A stretch of 64,000 nucleotides of DNA from Alphaproteobacteria bacterium (GCA_029289325.1 JARFTV010000006.1:1-64000), one strand, 5' to 3'. Shown: positions 8,866-17,837, counted from the stretch's first letter. Notes: generated by a model not told the origin, from the letters alone. Numbers and translations: made by a program.

Positions 8866-9537
8866 ATGCATATCGAACCGGGCCTCGTCGATGGGGCCAA
8901 GATCGCGCTCGGCTACGCCACGGCCAGCGCCGCTGGCGCCACCGCGCTCTACCACGTCACCAAGGCCACCCGCGACAGCGGCATCGCCTCGGTCGCGCTC
9001 CGCTCGGTCATCGCGACCGTCGGCGTCTTCATTTTCTTCGAGATCCTCCCGCATTTCCCGGTCGGGGTCAGCGAAGTGCACTTCATCCTCGGCTCGACCC
9101 TGTTCCTGATTCTCGGGGCGGGGCCAGCGGCGGTCGGTCTGGCAATGGGCCTGCTGATCCAGGGGATGTTCTTCGCGCCTCTCGACCTCCCGCAATACGG
9201 GATGAACCTCACCACGCTGCTGGTTCCGCTGTTCGCCCTGCACGAACTGGCCAAGCGCGTGATCGCGCCCGGCACCGCCTATGTCGACCTGAGCTACAGG
9301 CAGGTGCTGGCGCTTTCGACCGTCTATCAGGGCGGGGTCGTCGCCTGGGTTGCCTTCTGGGCCGTCTACGGTGCGGGGTTCGGGGCGGACTCGCTGGCCG
9401 CCATCGGCACCTTCGGTCTTGCCTACATGGCTGTCGTCCTTATCGAGCCGATTGCCGACCTGGCCATCCTGGGCATCGCCAAGGCTCGCAAGGGCCAGGG
9501 CTCGCCCCTCGTCACCCCGCGCCTCTACGCGGCCTGA
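8866..9537 (+). CDS. cbiM: CbiM-family cobalt transport permease
   Basis: A 223-residue integral membrane protein with about six hydrophobic segments. The N-terminus is Met-His-Ile (MHIEPGLVDGAK), the hallmark of CbiM, where the N-terminal amine and His2 help bind Co(II). It sits directly behind a cobalamin riboswitch and inside the cob cluster, which strongly supports cobalt import. No CbiN, CbiQ or CbiO gene follows; the next gene is cobF. It may work alone, with partners elsewhere, or as a distinct CbiM-derived subfamily. A GGAGGGAC ribosome site precedes the ATG. The substrate is inferred from family and riboswitch. Confidence 0.8.
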   Translation: MHIEPGLVDGAKIALGYATASAAGATALYHVTKATRDSGIASVALRSVIATVGVFIFFEILPHFPVGVSEVHFILGSTLFLILGAGPAAVGLAMGLLIQGMFFAPLDLPQYGMNLTTLLVPLFALHELAKRVIAPGTAYVDLSYRQVLALSTVYQGGVVAWVAFWAVYGAGFGADSLAAIGTFGLAYMAVVLIEPIADLAILGIAKARKGQGSPLVTPRLYAA

Positions 9538-9592
9538 AATCCATCCGGCGCGGTCTTGGCCTCAGGGCCGCGCCACTGTTAAAGCCCGGGCC

Positions 9593-10339
9593 ATGACCAC
9601 GCTTTTCCTTATCGGCATCGGCACCGGCAACCCGGACCACGTCACCGGCCAGGCCATCCGCGCGCTGAACGCGGCCGACCTGATCCTGATCCCCCGGAAG
9701 GGCGAGGCGAAGTCCGACCTTGCCGACCTTCGCCGCCAGATCCTGACCGAGGTCCTGACCGCCCCGGTCCCCGTCGCCGAATATGACGTGCCGACGCGGG
9801 CCGACCAAAGCGATTACCTCGGCGCGGTGAATGACTGGCACGATGCCATCGCAAAGGTCTGGCAGGACACGATCGCCGCCCGCCTGCCGCAGGGGGGCAA
9901 GGTCGCGCTGATGGTCTGGGGCGACCCCTCGCTTTACGACAGCACGTTGCGCATCGCCGCCCGACTGCCCGGCCTGAGCGTGAAGGTCATCCCCGGCATC
10001 ACCAGCCTGCAGGCCCTGACGGCCTCCCATGCCATCCCTTTGAACACCCTCGCCGCGCCTGTCACCATCACCACCGGCCGCCAGCTGCGCGACCACGGCT
10101 GGCCCGAGGGGGCCACGACCCTTGCCGTCATGCTGGACAAGGGCGGCGCCTTCACCGCCATCGACCCCGAGGGAACCGAGATCTGGTGGGGCGCCTATGT
10201 CGGGATGCCCGAGGAAACCCTGATCCACGGCCCGCTCAGCGAAGTCTCCGACCGGATCCTCACCACCCGCGCGCGCCTGCGGGCCGAGCATGGCTGGATC
10301 ATGGACATCTACCTCCTCCGCCGGGGGGGCGATGTCTGA
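9593..10339 (+). CDS. cobF: Precorrin-6A synthase (deacetylating)
   Basis: CobF methylates C-1 of precorrin-5 and releases the extruded acetyl unit, producing precorrin-6A; it is specific to the aerobic pathway. The 248-residue protein opens with LFLIGIGTGNPDHVTGQAI and has LILIPRKGEAKSDLADLRR, both diagnostic for CobF. VIPGITSLQALTASHAIPLN follows near residue 132. It lies 55 bases after the CbiM-like gene, so it is probably under the same riboswitch. Its end overlaps the next gene by eight bases. Confidence 0.94.
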   Translation: MTTLFLIGIGTGNPDHVTGQAIRALNAADLILIPRKGEAKSDLADLRRQILTEVLTAPVPVAEYDVPTRADQSDYLGAVNDWHDAIAKVWQDTIAARLPQGGKVALMVWGDPSLYDSTLRIAARLPGLSVKVIPGITSLQALTASHAIPLNTLAAPVTITTGRQLRDHGWPEGATTLAVMLDKGGAFTAIDPEGTEIWWGAYVGMPEETLIHGPLSEVSDRILTTRARLRAEHGWIMDIYLLRRGGDV

Positions 10340-11276
10340 CCTGATCGCCCGGGCGCTTCCGTCCTATGGTCTGGCCGGGGACACGCCCCTGATCCTTCTC
10401 AACCGCTCCGAGAACGAGACCTGGGCAGCGGGCGGCCTGATCCTCCGCCTGCATCGCCAAGGCTATCACACCGGATCCGAGATTGCCTCGGAACTGGCCT
10501 GGCTGACGGCGCTGCAGGACCTGCCGGGCCTGCACACCACCCGTCCGATCCCCGGCGCGCAGGGCCTCGTGACCGAGATCGACGGCCGCTACCTCGTCGC
10601 CTTCGCCCCGCTTCCGGGGCAGGAGCTTCGCCCCGGCGACGACCTTGCCCGCTGGTTCGCGCCTCTGGGCGAGATCACCGCCCGCCTCCACCTCCATTCC
10701 CGAAGCTGGATCGCGCCCGAGGGCTTCACCCGCAAGCGGTGGGACGTGGAAACCATCCTTGGCCCGCAGCCGCACTGGGGCCACTGGCGGCAGGCTTCCG
10801 GGCTGGACCCAAGGGGCGAGGCTTTGCTGGCCCGTGCGACCGGGGAGCTGGCCGACAGGCTGACCGCCTACGGCACCGGGCCAGAGGTCTTCGGCCTGAT
10901 CCACGCCGACCTGCGGCTGGCGAACCTGATGGTGGATGGCGACCGTCTGACCGCCATCGACTTTGACGACTGCGGTTTCGGCTGGTGGGCCTATGATCTT
11001 GCGGCGGCCCTCAGCTTCATCGAAACCGACCCGAGGCTGCCAGAGCTCATCGCGGCCTGGGTCGAGGGCTACACGCGCGTCGCCCCCCTGCGCCCCGAGG
11101 ATCGCGCGATGATCCCCGCGCTGATCTTCCTGCGCCGCGTCCTGCTGACGGCCTGGCTTTCCACCCGCGCCGACAGCGACACCGCCCAGGCCCTCGGCGG
11201 CCCGGCCTATACGCGCGGCACGCTGGACCTTGCCGAGCGTTACCTCACCGACGGGCTGGCGGCGTTTCTGCCCTGA
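10332..11276 (+). CDS. Aminoglycoside/choline-kinase-like phosphotransferase
   Basis: A 314-residue protein of the APH/RdoA kinase fold. The catalytic loop HADLRLANLMV (Brenner motif HxDxxxxN) lies near residue 195 and the metal-binding IDFDDCGFG (DFG equivalent) near residue 215; LRLHRQGY near residue 38 may hold the ATP-binding lysine region in altered form. Start at 10332 overlaps the cobF end, indicating one transcript. The substrate is not evident: homologues phosphorylate amino alcohols, homoserine or protein residues. Its coupling to cobF suggests, but does not prove, a role connected with cobalamin side-chain metabolism. Confidence 0.75.
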   Translation: MSDLIARALPSYGLAGDTPLILLNRSENETWAAGGLILRLHRQGYHTGSEIASELAWLTALQDLPGLHTTRPIPGAQGLVTEIDGRYLVAFAPLPGQELRPGDDLARWFAPLGEITARLHLHSRSWIAPEGFTRKRWDVETILGPQPHWGHWRQASGLDPRGEALLARATGELADRLTAYGTGPEVFGLIHADLRLANLMVDGDRLTAIDFDDCGFGWWAYDLAAALSFIETDPRLPELIAAWVEGYTRVAPLRPEDRAMIPALIFLRRVLLTAWLSTRADSDTAQALGGPAYTRGTLDLAERYLTDGLAAFLP

Positions 11277-11306
11277 CCGCTCCTCCTGCGACTTCACATC
11301 GACGGG

Positions 11307-12212
11307 CTATTCCTTCAGCAACAGCCCCAGCGCCAGCACGGTCATCGCCACGCCGACCAGCACCAGCCCCGGCTGCACCAGCCCGTGCAGCACCACCTCC
11401 CACAGCGCGACCCAGCTGGGCACCAGATAGGTATAGGCCATCACCTTCGCCGCCGGCAGCCGCAGCGTGGCATATTGCAACAGGACGAAGGTCAGCGCGC
11501 TTGCCGCCACCGCGACATAGACCAGCGTCACCCAGACCACCCAGGGCAGCGCCGCCCAGTCCGTCGCCAGCACCGCAGGCCAGGCATAAAGCGCCAGCAG
11601 CACGGTCCCCGCCACCATCATCCCGAAGGTAAACACGACGGCAGGCTCGCCCCGGTTCAGCTTCCGCACCAGCGGCGCGTAAGCGGCATGCGCCACGCAG
11701 CCCACGAAATAGACCGCCTCCCCGCGCCCGATCTCGAAAGCCACCAGCGCCGAAAGGTCCGCCCGAAAGATCACCCAAAGCGCCCCGATCCCCCCGATCG
11801 CCAGGGCCAGTGCCATCCGCCCCGTCAGCCTTTGCCGCAGGAACAGCCAGCCGAACCCCGCCGCCATCAGCGGCGTAAGCGTGAACACCGCCGCCGCCGA
11901 CACCGGAGCCGCGGTCTTCAACCCCTCGAACATCAGCACGAAATAGGCGGCCAGCAGCCCGCCCAGCACCAGATAGCGCCAGGGCGCCACCCAGGCCGAG
12001 CGGGGAAGCCCGGTCGTCGCCGCCGCCGCCGCGCCGACCAGCACCCCGGCCAGGATGAACCGCACCACCGACAGCGCGCCCGGGTCGATATGCGGCGCGG
12101 CCAGCACGCCAAGCGAGAACGACCCCGCCACCAGGGCCGAAAAGGCCAGCATCGCCAGATGCCCGCGCGCCGGTTGCGACAGGCCGGACAGGCTCAGGCG
12201 CAGAACTGCCAC
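11307..12212 (-). CDS. EamA/DMT-family transporter
   Basis: A 301-residue polytopic membrane protein with about ten hydrophobic segments arranged as two EamA repeats of five. Typical pieces are SVVRFILAGVLVGAA in the first repeat and the short loop FLRQRLTGRMALALAIGGIGAL. Such carriers export amino acids or other metabolites; nothing here fixes the substrate. It starts 19 bases inside the end of the LysR gene and is transcribed with it, so that regulator may control it. It converges on the kinase gene with a 30-base gap. Confidence 0.8.
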   Translation of the reverse strand: MAVLRLSLSGLSQPARGHLAMLAFSALVAGSFSLGVLAAPHIDPGALSVVRFILAGVLVGAAAAATTGLPRSAWVAPWRYLVLGGLLAAYFVLMFEGLKTAAPVSAAAVFTLTPLMAAGFGWLFLRQRLTGRMALALAIGGIGALWVIFRADLSALVAFEIGRGEAVYFVGCVAHAAYAPLVRKLNRGEPAVVFTFGMMVAGTVLLALYAWPAVLATDWAALPWVVWVTLVYVAVAASALTFVLLQYATLRLPAAKVMAYTYLVPSWVALWEVVLHGLVQPGLVLVGVAMTVLALGLLLKE

Positions 12213-13078
12213 TCCTTCGCCGCCTCCTTCAGATGGGCAAGGAAGGCCTGGACCTTGCGGGTCCGGTGCAGGTCGACATGCGTGACGATGCGCAGGGGGG
12301 ATTCCCAGTCGGACCGTGGCGCCAGGACCTGGATCAGGTCCGGGTTCCCGGCCGCGCGGAACACCGACATGAACCCGATCCCGGCCCCCGACAGCACCGC
12401 CTGCTCCAGCGCGGCAGGCTCGGTCGCGGTATAGACGATCTGGTCAGGCTGGACCGTCGCCCGCAGCCAGCGGTGGAACGGCGCCCGTGTCGTCTCGCTG
12501 TCCGAGCAGACAAACCGGTGGTCCGCGAACTCGGCCTCGCTGGTCGGGCAGCCGAACCGGTCGGCATAGGACCGCGCCGCGTAAAGCGCCGACTGGATCC
12601 GCGTCAGGGGCTGGACCACATTGTCCGGCTCCTCCGGCCCCGAACCCGCCCGAAGCGCCACATGCGCCTCGCCGTAATCCAGCCGGAAGACCCGCATGTC
12701 GGTGAGGAACCGGACCCTGACCTCGGGCCATTTCTCCTGGAACGACACCATAACCGGTGTCAGCAGGTCCGCGATCCCCGCGATCGAGGTCACGACCAGC
12801 TCGCCCGAAACCGTCTCGCCCTGGCCCTTGATCCGGCTGGCGAGATGGGCGAACTGCTCCTCCGTCGTCTGCGCCACCGCCAGTAGATCCCGCCCCGCCT
12901 CGGTCGGCGTATAGCCCCGCGCGTGGCGCTGGAAGAGCTTGGACCCCAGCCGCTTCTCCAGCGCGTCGATATGCCGGATCACGGTTGCATGATGCACTCC
13001 CAGCACTTCCGCCGCGCCCGAGACCGTGCCCAGCCGCGCGACCTGAAAGGCGGTGCGGATCTCGTCCCAGTTTTCCAT
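12194..13078 (-). CDS. LysR-family transcriptional regulator
   Basis: A 294-residue regulator with an N-terminal winged helix-turn-helix (TVSGAAEVLGVHHATVIRHIDALEKRL is the helix-turn-helix region, about residues 18-44) and a LysR substrate-binding domain from about residue 90. The effector is unknown. It overlaps the EamA transporter gene downstream. A small inverted repeat TGTGC-N6-GCACA lies 12-27 bases upstream of the ATG, a possible autoregulatory site. Confidence 0.88.
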   Translation of the reverse strand: MENWDEIRTAFQVARLGTVSGAAEVLGVHHATVIRHIDALEKRLGSKLFQRHARGYTPTEAGRDLLAVAQTTEEQFAHLASRIKGQGETVSGELVVTSIAGIADLLTPVMVSFQEKWPEVRVRFLTDMRVFRLDYGEAHVALRAGSGPEEPDNVVQPLTRIQSALYAARSYADRFGCPTSEAEFADHRFVCSDSETTRAPFHRWLRATVQPDQIVYTATEPAALEQAVLSGAGIGFMSVFRAAGNPDLIQVLAPRSDWESPLRIVTHVDLHRTRKVQAFLAHLKEAAKEWQFCA

Positions 13079-13352
13079 CGCAGTCTCCTTGTGCGCTGAT
13101 GCACAGAAAACCGCATCCTGACGGCGGGTGCAAGCCGTGCGGAAAGCGTCCTGCCCCTGCCGTCATTGACTCGCCCGGCGTTTCGGCGTAACGCCCCGTC
13201 CTGAATTCCCCGGAGGCCCAGGCTTCCGGTCCCATTGGCGCAAGGCCAGGGATCGACATCCGTCAGCGCGGTTGCGCCCACGGGTGCCCTTGGCCTTTGC
13301 GCAAGACGCTCGCCGCCCCATATCGGGGCCACCGCAACAAAAGGGTGACACG

Positions 13353-14870
13353 ATGTTCGAAAGCCTCTCCGAACGCCTTGGCGGCGTGTTCGACCGTCTC
13401 ACCAAGCAGGGCGCGCTGACCGAGGCTGACGTCGTTACCGCCCTGCGCGAGGTCCGCACCGCGCTGCTGGAGGCCGACGTTTCGCTTCCCGTCGCGCGCG
13501 ACTTCATCAAGCGCGTCACCGAAAAGGCCACCGGCGCGGCCGTCACCAAGTCGATCACCCCCGGCCAGATGGTCGTGAAGATCGTCCATGACGAACTGAT
13601 CCGCGTCCTCTCGGGCGATGGCCCGGCTGAGGCGCTGAAGATCGACAACCCGCCCGCGACCATCCTGATGGTCGGCCTCCAGGGCTCGGGCAAGACCACG
13701 ACGACCGCCAAGCTCGCCAAGCGGCTGAAGGAGAAGCAGGGCAAGAAGGTCCTTCTCGCCTCGCTCGACACCAACCGCCCCGCGGCGATGGAGCAGCTGG
13801 CGATCCTCGGCGTCCAGATCGGCGTCGACAGCCTGCCCATCGTCAAGGGCGAAACCGCCGTTCAGATCGCCAAGCGCGCCAAGACGCAAGCCAACCTCGG
13901 CGGCTATGACGTGGTCTTCCTCGACACCGCCGGACGCCTGCACATCGACGAAGTCCTGATGGACGAGGTGCAGGCCGTCCGCGACATCGCCCAGCCACGC
14001 GAAACCCTCCTCGTCGTCGACGGCCTCACCGGTCAGGACGCCGTCAACGTCGCCACCGAATTCGACGGCAAGGTCGGCATTTCAGGCGTCGTCCTCACCC
14101 GGATGGACGGCGACGGCCGCGGCGGTGCCGCCCTGTCGATGCGCGCCGTCACCGGCAAGCCGATCCGCTTCGTCGGACTTGGCGAAAAGATGGACGCCAT
14201 CGAACCGTTCGAGGCCGAACGCGTCGCGGGCCGCATCCTTGGCATGGGCGATATCGTCGCCCTCGTCGAAAAGGCGCAAGAGACGTTCGAGGCCGAACAG
14301 GCCGAACGCATGGCCAAGCGCTTCGCCAAGGGTCTGTTCAACATGAACGACCTCAAGATGCAGCTTGACCAGATGCTGAAGATGGGCGGGATGCAGGGCC
14401 TGATGGGCATGATGCCCGGCATGGGCAAGATGGCCAACCAGGCCGAGGCCGCGGGCCTGAACGACAAGATGCTGCACCACCAGATCGCGCTCATCAACTC
14501 GATGACCAAGAAGGAACGCGCGAATCCCGATCTCCTGCAAGCCAGCCGCAAGAAGCGCATCGCTGCCGGGGCCGGGCTTGAAGTCGCCGATCTCAACCGC
14601 CTGCTGAAACAGCACAAGCAGATGGCGGACATGATGAAGAAGATGGGCAAGGGCGGCATGATGAAGCAGATGATCAAGCAGTTCCTCGGCAAGGGGGGGA
14701 TGCCTGATCCGTCGAAGATGTCGCCGGAAGAGCTGGCCGAAATGGCCAAGGGCATGCAGCAGGGCGGCGGCCTTGGCGGCATGGGCGGGGGTCTGCCGCC
14801 GGGGCTGGGCGGCCTGCCGCGCGGGATCACCCTGCCTGCGGGCCTGTCGGGGCTGATGCGGAAAAAGTGA
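13353..14870 (+). CDS. ffh: Signal recognition particle protein Ffh
   Basis: Ffh (SRP54) binds signal sequences of nascent membrane proteins together with 4.5S RNA and docks with FtsY at the membrane. The 505-residue protein has the N domain (MFESLSERLGGVFDRL), the G domain with G1 motif VGLQGSGKTTTTAKL near residue 108, DTNRPAAMEQLA, and DTAGRLHIDE, and a methionine-rich M domain (MGGMQGLMGMMPGMGKM near 345). A Gly/Met/Pro-rich tail follows. The ATG at 13353 is preceded by AAGGGTGA; the longer upstream frame has no domain similarity. The next gene starts at its stop codon. Confidence 0.97.
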   Translation: MFESLSERLGGVFDRLTKQGALTEADVVTALREVRTALLEADVSLPVARDFIKRVTEKATGAAVTKSITPGQMVVKIVHDELIRVLSGDGPAEALKIDNPPATILMVGLQGSGKTTTTAKLAKRLKEKQGKKVLLASLDTNRPAAMEQLAILGVQIGVDSLPIVKGETAVQIAKRAKTQANLGGYDVVFLDTAGRLHIDEVLMDEVQAVRDIAQPRETLLVVDGLTGQDAVNVATEFDGKVGISGVVLTRMDGDGRGGAALSMRAVTGKPIRFVGLGEKMDAIEPFEAERVAGRILGMGDIVALVEKAQETFEAEQAERMAKRFAKGLFNMNDLKMQLDQMLKMGGMQGLMGMMPGMGKMANQAEAAGLNDKMLHHQIALINSMTKKERANPDLLQASRKKRIAAGAGLEVADLNRLLKQHKQMADMMKKMGKGGMMKQMIKQFLGKGGMPDPSKMSPEELAEMAKGMQQGGGLGGMGGGLPPGLGGLPRGITLPAGLSGLMRKK

Positions 14871-15406
14871 TGACGGCCGCTGCGCACCAGATCAGCCTGA
14901 CGATCCCGGTCCTTCAGACCGGGCGACTGGTCCTGCGCGAACCGCGTGAGGCGGACTTTGCCGCCCTGCTCGCCTTCAACGACAGCCCCCGCGCATCCTT
15001 CGTCGGCGGAGGCGCACCGCGTCAGCAGGTCTGGCGCGGGCTTCTGGCCAACATCGGCCACTGGGCGCTGCGCGGTTATGGTTTCTACTCGGTGGAAACG
15101 AAGGCGGGTGACTTCGTCGGCCGCGTCGGGGTAATCTGCCATGACGGCTGGGACGAACCCGAACTCGCCTGGCACCTCTTCGACGGCCACGAAGGCCGGG
15201 GCTACGCGACCGAGGCCGCCATGGCCGCACGCGACGACTACCGCGCCCGGATCTCGCCGCGTCCGCCGATCAGCTACATCGCCGTCGACAATCCCCGGTC
15301 CGAGGCGCTGGCCCTCCGCCTCGGTGCCGTGCGCGAACGGACGCTGAACGATGCCAAGGGCCATCACCACGTCTACCGCCATCCGGCTTCCGAGGTGCCG
15401 GCATGA
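14870..15406 (+). CDS. GNAT N-acetyltransferase (RimJ/RimL-like)
   Basis: A 178-residue acetyltransferase of the RimJ/RimL type. It has the usual opening LQTGRLVLREPREADFAAL, the core strand GRVGVI and the acetyl-CoA motif A region DGHEGRGYATEAAMAA (about residues 106-121), plus the late VDNPRSEALALRLGA block. The ATG shares a base with the ffh stop; a GTG three bases earlier is an alternative start. Protein N-terminal or small-amine acetylation is likely but the target is unknown. It forms a co-translated pair with the next GNAT gene. Confidence 0.85.
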   Translation: MTAAAHQISLTIPVLQTGRLVLREPREADFAALLAFNDSPRASFVGGGAPRQQVWRGLLANIGHWALRGYGFYSVETKAGDFVGRVGVICHDGWDEPELAWHLFDGHEGRGYATEAAMAARDDYRARISPRPPISYIAVDNPRSEALALRLGAVRERTLNDAKGHHHVYRHPASEVPA

Positions 15407-16008
15407 AGGAACCGTGGGAGATCCCCGTCCCCCCCGCCCCCGCCCGTCTGGCCGAGAGCCTGCGCGCGGCCCTGCCGGAAGTGCGGACCGACCGCTGCAT
15501 CCTGCGCGCCCCGCGGCTTGAGGATGCGCCGGCCTGGGCCTCGCTCATGGTGCCGGATACCGAGGGCCACCTCGGCGGTCCGCATACCGAGGCCGAGGCG
15601 TTCAACGAATTCGCGGCCTATACCGGCAGCTGGCTTCTGCGCGGCCACGGGCTCTGGACCGTCACCGACCACGAGGGGCAGGTCCTGGGCTTTGTCCTCG
15701 TGGGCGTCGAACACGGCGACCAGGCGCCCGAGCTTGGCTGGCTCTTCCTGCCCGAAGCACGGGGCAGGGGCCTTGCCACCGAGGCCGCCGCCGCCGCGCG
15801 CGACCATGCGCTTGCCACGCTCGGCCTGCCGAGGCTGGTGAGCTATGTCAGCCCGACGAACACGGCCTCTGCCCGGCTCGCCGAACGGCTGGGGGCCGTG
15901 CAAGAGCAGGATTTCGAGGGCGCGCAGGTCTGGGTCTACCCGACCGAACGCCCGACGGATGCCAGACAGATGCCAGACGCAAGCCAGACGACCAGGAGGG
16001 GGGGCTGA
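15403..16008 (+). CDS. GNAT N-acetyltransferase (RimJ/RimL-like), second copy
   Basis: A 201-residue relative of the preceding protein, with the same order of motifs: RTDRCILRAPRLEDAPAWAS, GFVLVGVEHGD, the acetyl-CoA loop ARGRGLATEAAAAARDHA and the SPTNTASARLAERLGA block. The two look like diverged tandem duplicates. It starts with an ATGA overlap and ends with its last base shared with the chorismate mutase start, so three genes are translationally linked. The substrate is unknown. Confidence 0.84.
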   Translation: MKEPWEIPVPPAPARLAESLRAALPEVRTDRCILRAPRLEDAPAWASLMVPDTEGHLGGPHTEAEAFNEFAAYTGSWLLRGHGLWTVTDHEGQVLGFVLVGVEHGDQAPELGWLFLPEARGRGLATEAAAAARDHALATLGLPRLVSYVSPTNTASARLAERLGAVQEQDFEGAQVWVYPTERPTDARQMPDASQTTRRGG

Positions 16009-16301
16009 TGGACGCCGTGAACAGGGCTGCGGACCTGCTGAAACATCACCGCGAGTCGATCGACCGCCTTGACGCGATCCTCGTCTTCACGCTTGCCGAA
16101 CGGTTCAAGCACACCCAGGCCGTGGGGAAACTCAAGGCCGAACACGCCCTTCCGCCGTCGGACCCGGCGCGCGAAGCACGGCAGATCGAACGGTTGCAGC
16201 GCCTGGCCGAAGAGGCCGACCTCGACCCGGAATTTGCCAGGAAATTCCTGAACTTCATCATCAGCGAAGTCATCAGGCACCACGAAACCTTTCAGAAATG
16301 A
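16008..16301 (+). CDS. Chorismate mutase (AroQ class)
   Basis: A 97-residue all-helical protein of the AroQ chorismate mutase type, which makes prephenate for Phe/Tyr synthesis. The N-terminal helix [21 protein letters not shown] and the following Gly-Lys-Leu-Lys (VGKLKAEH) match the family active site (Arg, Lys and Glu residues). The length is that of a free-standing monofunctional enzyme without a dehydratase domain. It lies between the GNAT pair and rpsP. Confidence 0.88.
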   Translation: MDAVNRAADLLKHHRESIDRLDAILVFTLAERFKHTQAVGKLKAEHALPPSDPAREARQIERLQRLAEEADLDPEFARKFLNFIISEVIRHHETFQK

Positions 16302-16341
16302 CCGGGATTTTCCCGGCCCCAAGCCAAACAGGAGTAACATC
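16302..16341 (+). promoter_or_regulatory. Short hairpin ahead of rpsP
   Basis: The gap before rpsP holds a perfect small hairpin, CCGGGA-TTT-TCCCGG (about 16303-16317), and then the ribosome site AGGAG at about 16330, 8-10 bases before the ATG. The hairpin lacks a T-run; it may modulate or process the mRNA between chorismate mutase and the ribosomal operon. A separate rpsP promoter is not obvious. Confidence 0.35.
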
Positions 16342-16695
16342 ATGGCTATGAAGATCCGTCTCGCGCGCGGTGGTTCCAAGAAGCGCCCCTTCTACTCGAT
16401 CGTCGCCTCCGACTCGCGGATGCCCCGCGACGGCCGCTTCATCGAGAAGCTGGGCACCTACAACCCGCTGCTGGCCAAGGACGACGAAAAGCGCGTCGTC
16501 ATGAACCTCGAGCGCGTGAACCATTGGCTGTCTCAGGGCGCGCAACCCACTGATCGCGTTGCACGTTTCCTGGAAGCTGCCGGCGCGCGCCCGAAGGCCG
16601 CCCGCAGCAACCCGAAGGCTGGCACCCCCGGCAAGGCGATGGCCGAGCGCGCCGCCAAGAAGGCCGCCCGCGCCGCCGAACCGGCTGCCGAGTGA
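16342..16695 (+). CDS. rpsP: 30S ribosomal protein S16
   Basis: The N-terminal 80 residues are a standard S16 ([18 protein letters not shown], then [19 protein letters not shown]), needed for assembly of the 30S body. The protein is 117 residues, longer than the E. coli protein, with a basic Ala/Lys-rich C-terminal tail as is usual in alphaproteobacteria. It normally heads rpsP-rimM-trmD-rplS; here bluB intervenes before rimM, starting five bases after the rpsP stop. Confidence 0.97.
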   Translation: MAMKIRLARGGSKKRPFYSIVASDSRMPRDGRFIEKLGTYNPLLAKDDEKRVVMNLERVNHWLSQGAQPTDRVARFLEAAGARPKAARSNPKAGTPGKAMAERAAKKAARAAEPAAE

Positions 16696-16699
16696 CCCT

Positions 16700-17332
16700 G
16701 TGAGTGGCCAGTTCAGCCCCGAATTCCGGGAGGAGCTGGCCGCTCTCATGCGGTGGCGGCGCGACGTGCGCCGCTTCCGCACCGATCCCGTCCCCGAAGA
16801 CCTGCTCGCCCGTGGCCTGCATGCCTTCACGCTGGCCCCCTCGGTGGGTCTCAGCGAACCCTGGCGCATCCTGCGGATCGCTTCGCCCCAAGCCCGCGCC
16901 GCCTGCCTTGACAATTACCGCGCCTGCAACGCTCAGGCGCTTGCCTGCCAGTCCGACGACCGGGCGGCCACCTATGCGCGGCTGAAGCTCTCCGGCATGG
17001 CCGAGGCCCCCGTGCACCTTGCCGTCTTCTCCGACGATGCCACGCCCAAGGGCCACGGCCTCGGCGCCGCAACCATGCCGGAAACCCGCGCCTATTCCGT
17101 CGTGGGCGCGATCACCCATCTCTGGCTCGCCCTCCGGGCCGAGGGCCTGGGTCTGGGCTGGGTCTCGATCCTTGACCCCCTCCGCCTGTCCGCAGACCTT
17201 GACGTTCCCGACGGCTGGCGTTTCATCGGCTATCTCTGCATCGGTTGGCCCGAGGAGGACGACACCGTGCCTGAACTGGAACGCGCGGGCTGGGAAAGCC
17301 GTGCCCATGCCCTCCACCTGGAGACCCGCTGA
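16700..17332 (+). CDS. bluB: 5,6-Dimethylbenzimidazole synthase
   Basis: BluB cannibalises reduced FMN with oxygen to make 5,6-dimethylbenzimidazole, the lower ligand of B12. The 210-residue protein belongs to the nitroreductase-like fold, with the family-specific blocks [12 protein letters not shown] (about residue 19), [18 protein letters not shown]-type segment [19 protein letters not shown], and [12 protein letters not shown]. The GTG at 16700 is chosen because the segment it includes ([13 protein letters not shown]) aligns with the N-terminal helix of known BluB; an ATG at 16748 after GGGAGGAG would remove it. Its position inside the rpsP-rimM operon, far from the cob cluster, is unusual. 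Confidence 0.9.
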   Translation: MSGQFSPEFREELAALMRWRRDVRRFRTDPVPEDLLARGLHAFTLAPSVGLSEPWRILRIASPQARAACLDNYRACNAQALACQSDDRAATYARLKLSGMAEAPVHLAVFSDDATPKGHGLGAATMPETRAYSVVGAITHLWLALRAEGLGLGWVSILDPLRLSADLDVPDGWRFIGYLCIGWPEEDDTVPELERAGWESRAHALHLETR

Positions 17333-17333
17333 C

Positions 17334-17837
17334 ATGTCCGACCTGATCTGTATCGGTGCCATCGCCGGCGCTTTCGGCGTCAGCGGCGAGGTCCGGCTCA
17401 AAAGCTTCTGTGCCCAGCCCACCGACATCGCCACCTATGGCCCGCTCATGACCGAGGATGGCAGCCGACAATTCCTGATCACCCTGACCCGCCCGGTTGC
17501 CGGGGGGCTGGGTGCGCGGATCAAGGGGATCTCCACCAAGGAGGAGGCCGACGCGCTGCGCGGGACCAGCCTCTTCGTCCACCGCGACCGGCTGCCCAGC
17601 CTGCCGGATGACGAATTCTACCATGCCGACCTGATCGGGCTGCAGGCCTTCGACACAGGGGGCCTTCTGGTTGGCAAGGTGACCGCCATCCACAACCACG
17701 GGGCGGGAGATATTATCGAAATATCGCCACCGGGTCATAAATCAGCCCTGCTTTTGCCTTTTAGCAAGACAATCGTGCCCAATGTTGACATCGCGGCCGG
17801 TCGATTGATTGTGGACCTGCCCGAGGATGTCGACTGA
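17334..17837 (+). CDS. rimM: 16S rRNA processing protein RimM
   Basis: RimM binds S19 and helps mature the head of the 30S subunit. The 167-residue protein shows the N-terminal RimM domain ([21 protein letters not shown]) and the C-terminal PRC-barrel with [15 protein letters not shown] and a [15 protein letters not shown] strand. The ATG at 17334 follows the bluB TGA directly. A longer upstream frame lies wholly within bluB. Confidence 0.95.
   Translation: MSDLICIGAIAGAFGVSGEVRLKSFCAQPTDIATYGPLMTEDGSRQFLITLTRPVAGGLGARIKGISTKEEADALRGTSLFVHRDRLPSLPDDEFYHADLIGLQAFDTGGLLVGKVTAIHNHGAGDIIEISPPGHKSALLLPFSKTIVPNVDIAAGRLIVDLPEDVD

Noticed and set aside
13090..13105. TGTGC-N6-GCACA as LysR operator
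   Set aside because: Kept only as a remark: arms are five bases and it lies almost at the start codon, too close for a typical LysR activation site.
13166..13194. Promoter TTGACT-N17-TAACGC for ffh
   Set aside because: The -35 box is good but the -10 box matches in only two positions.
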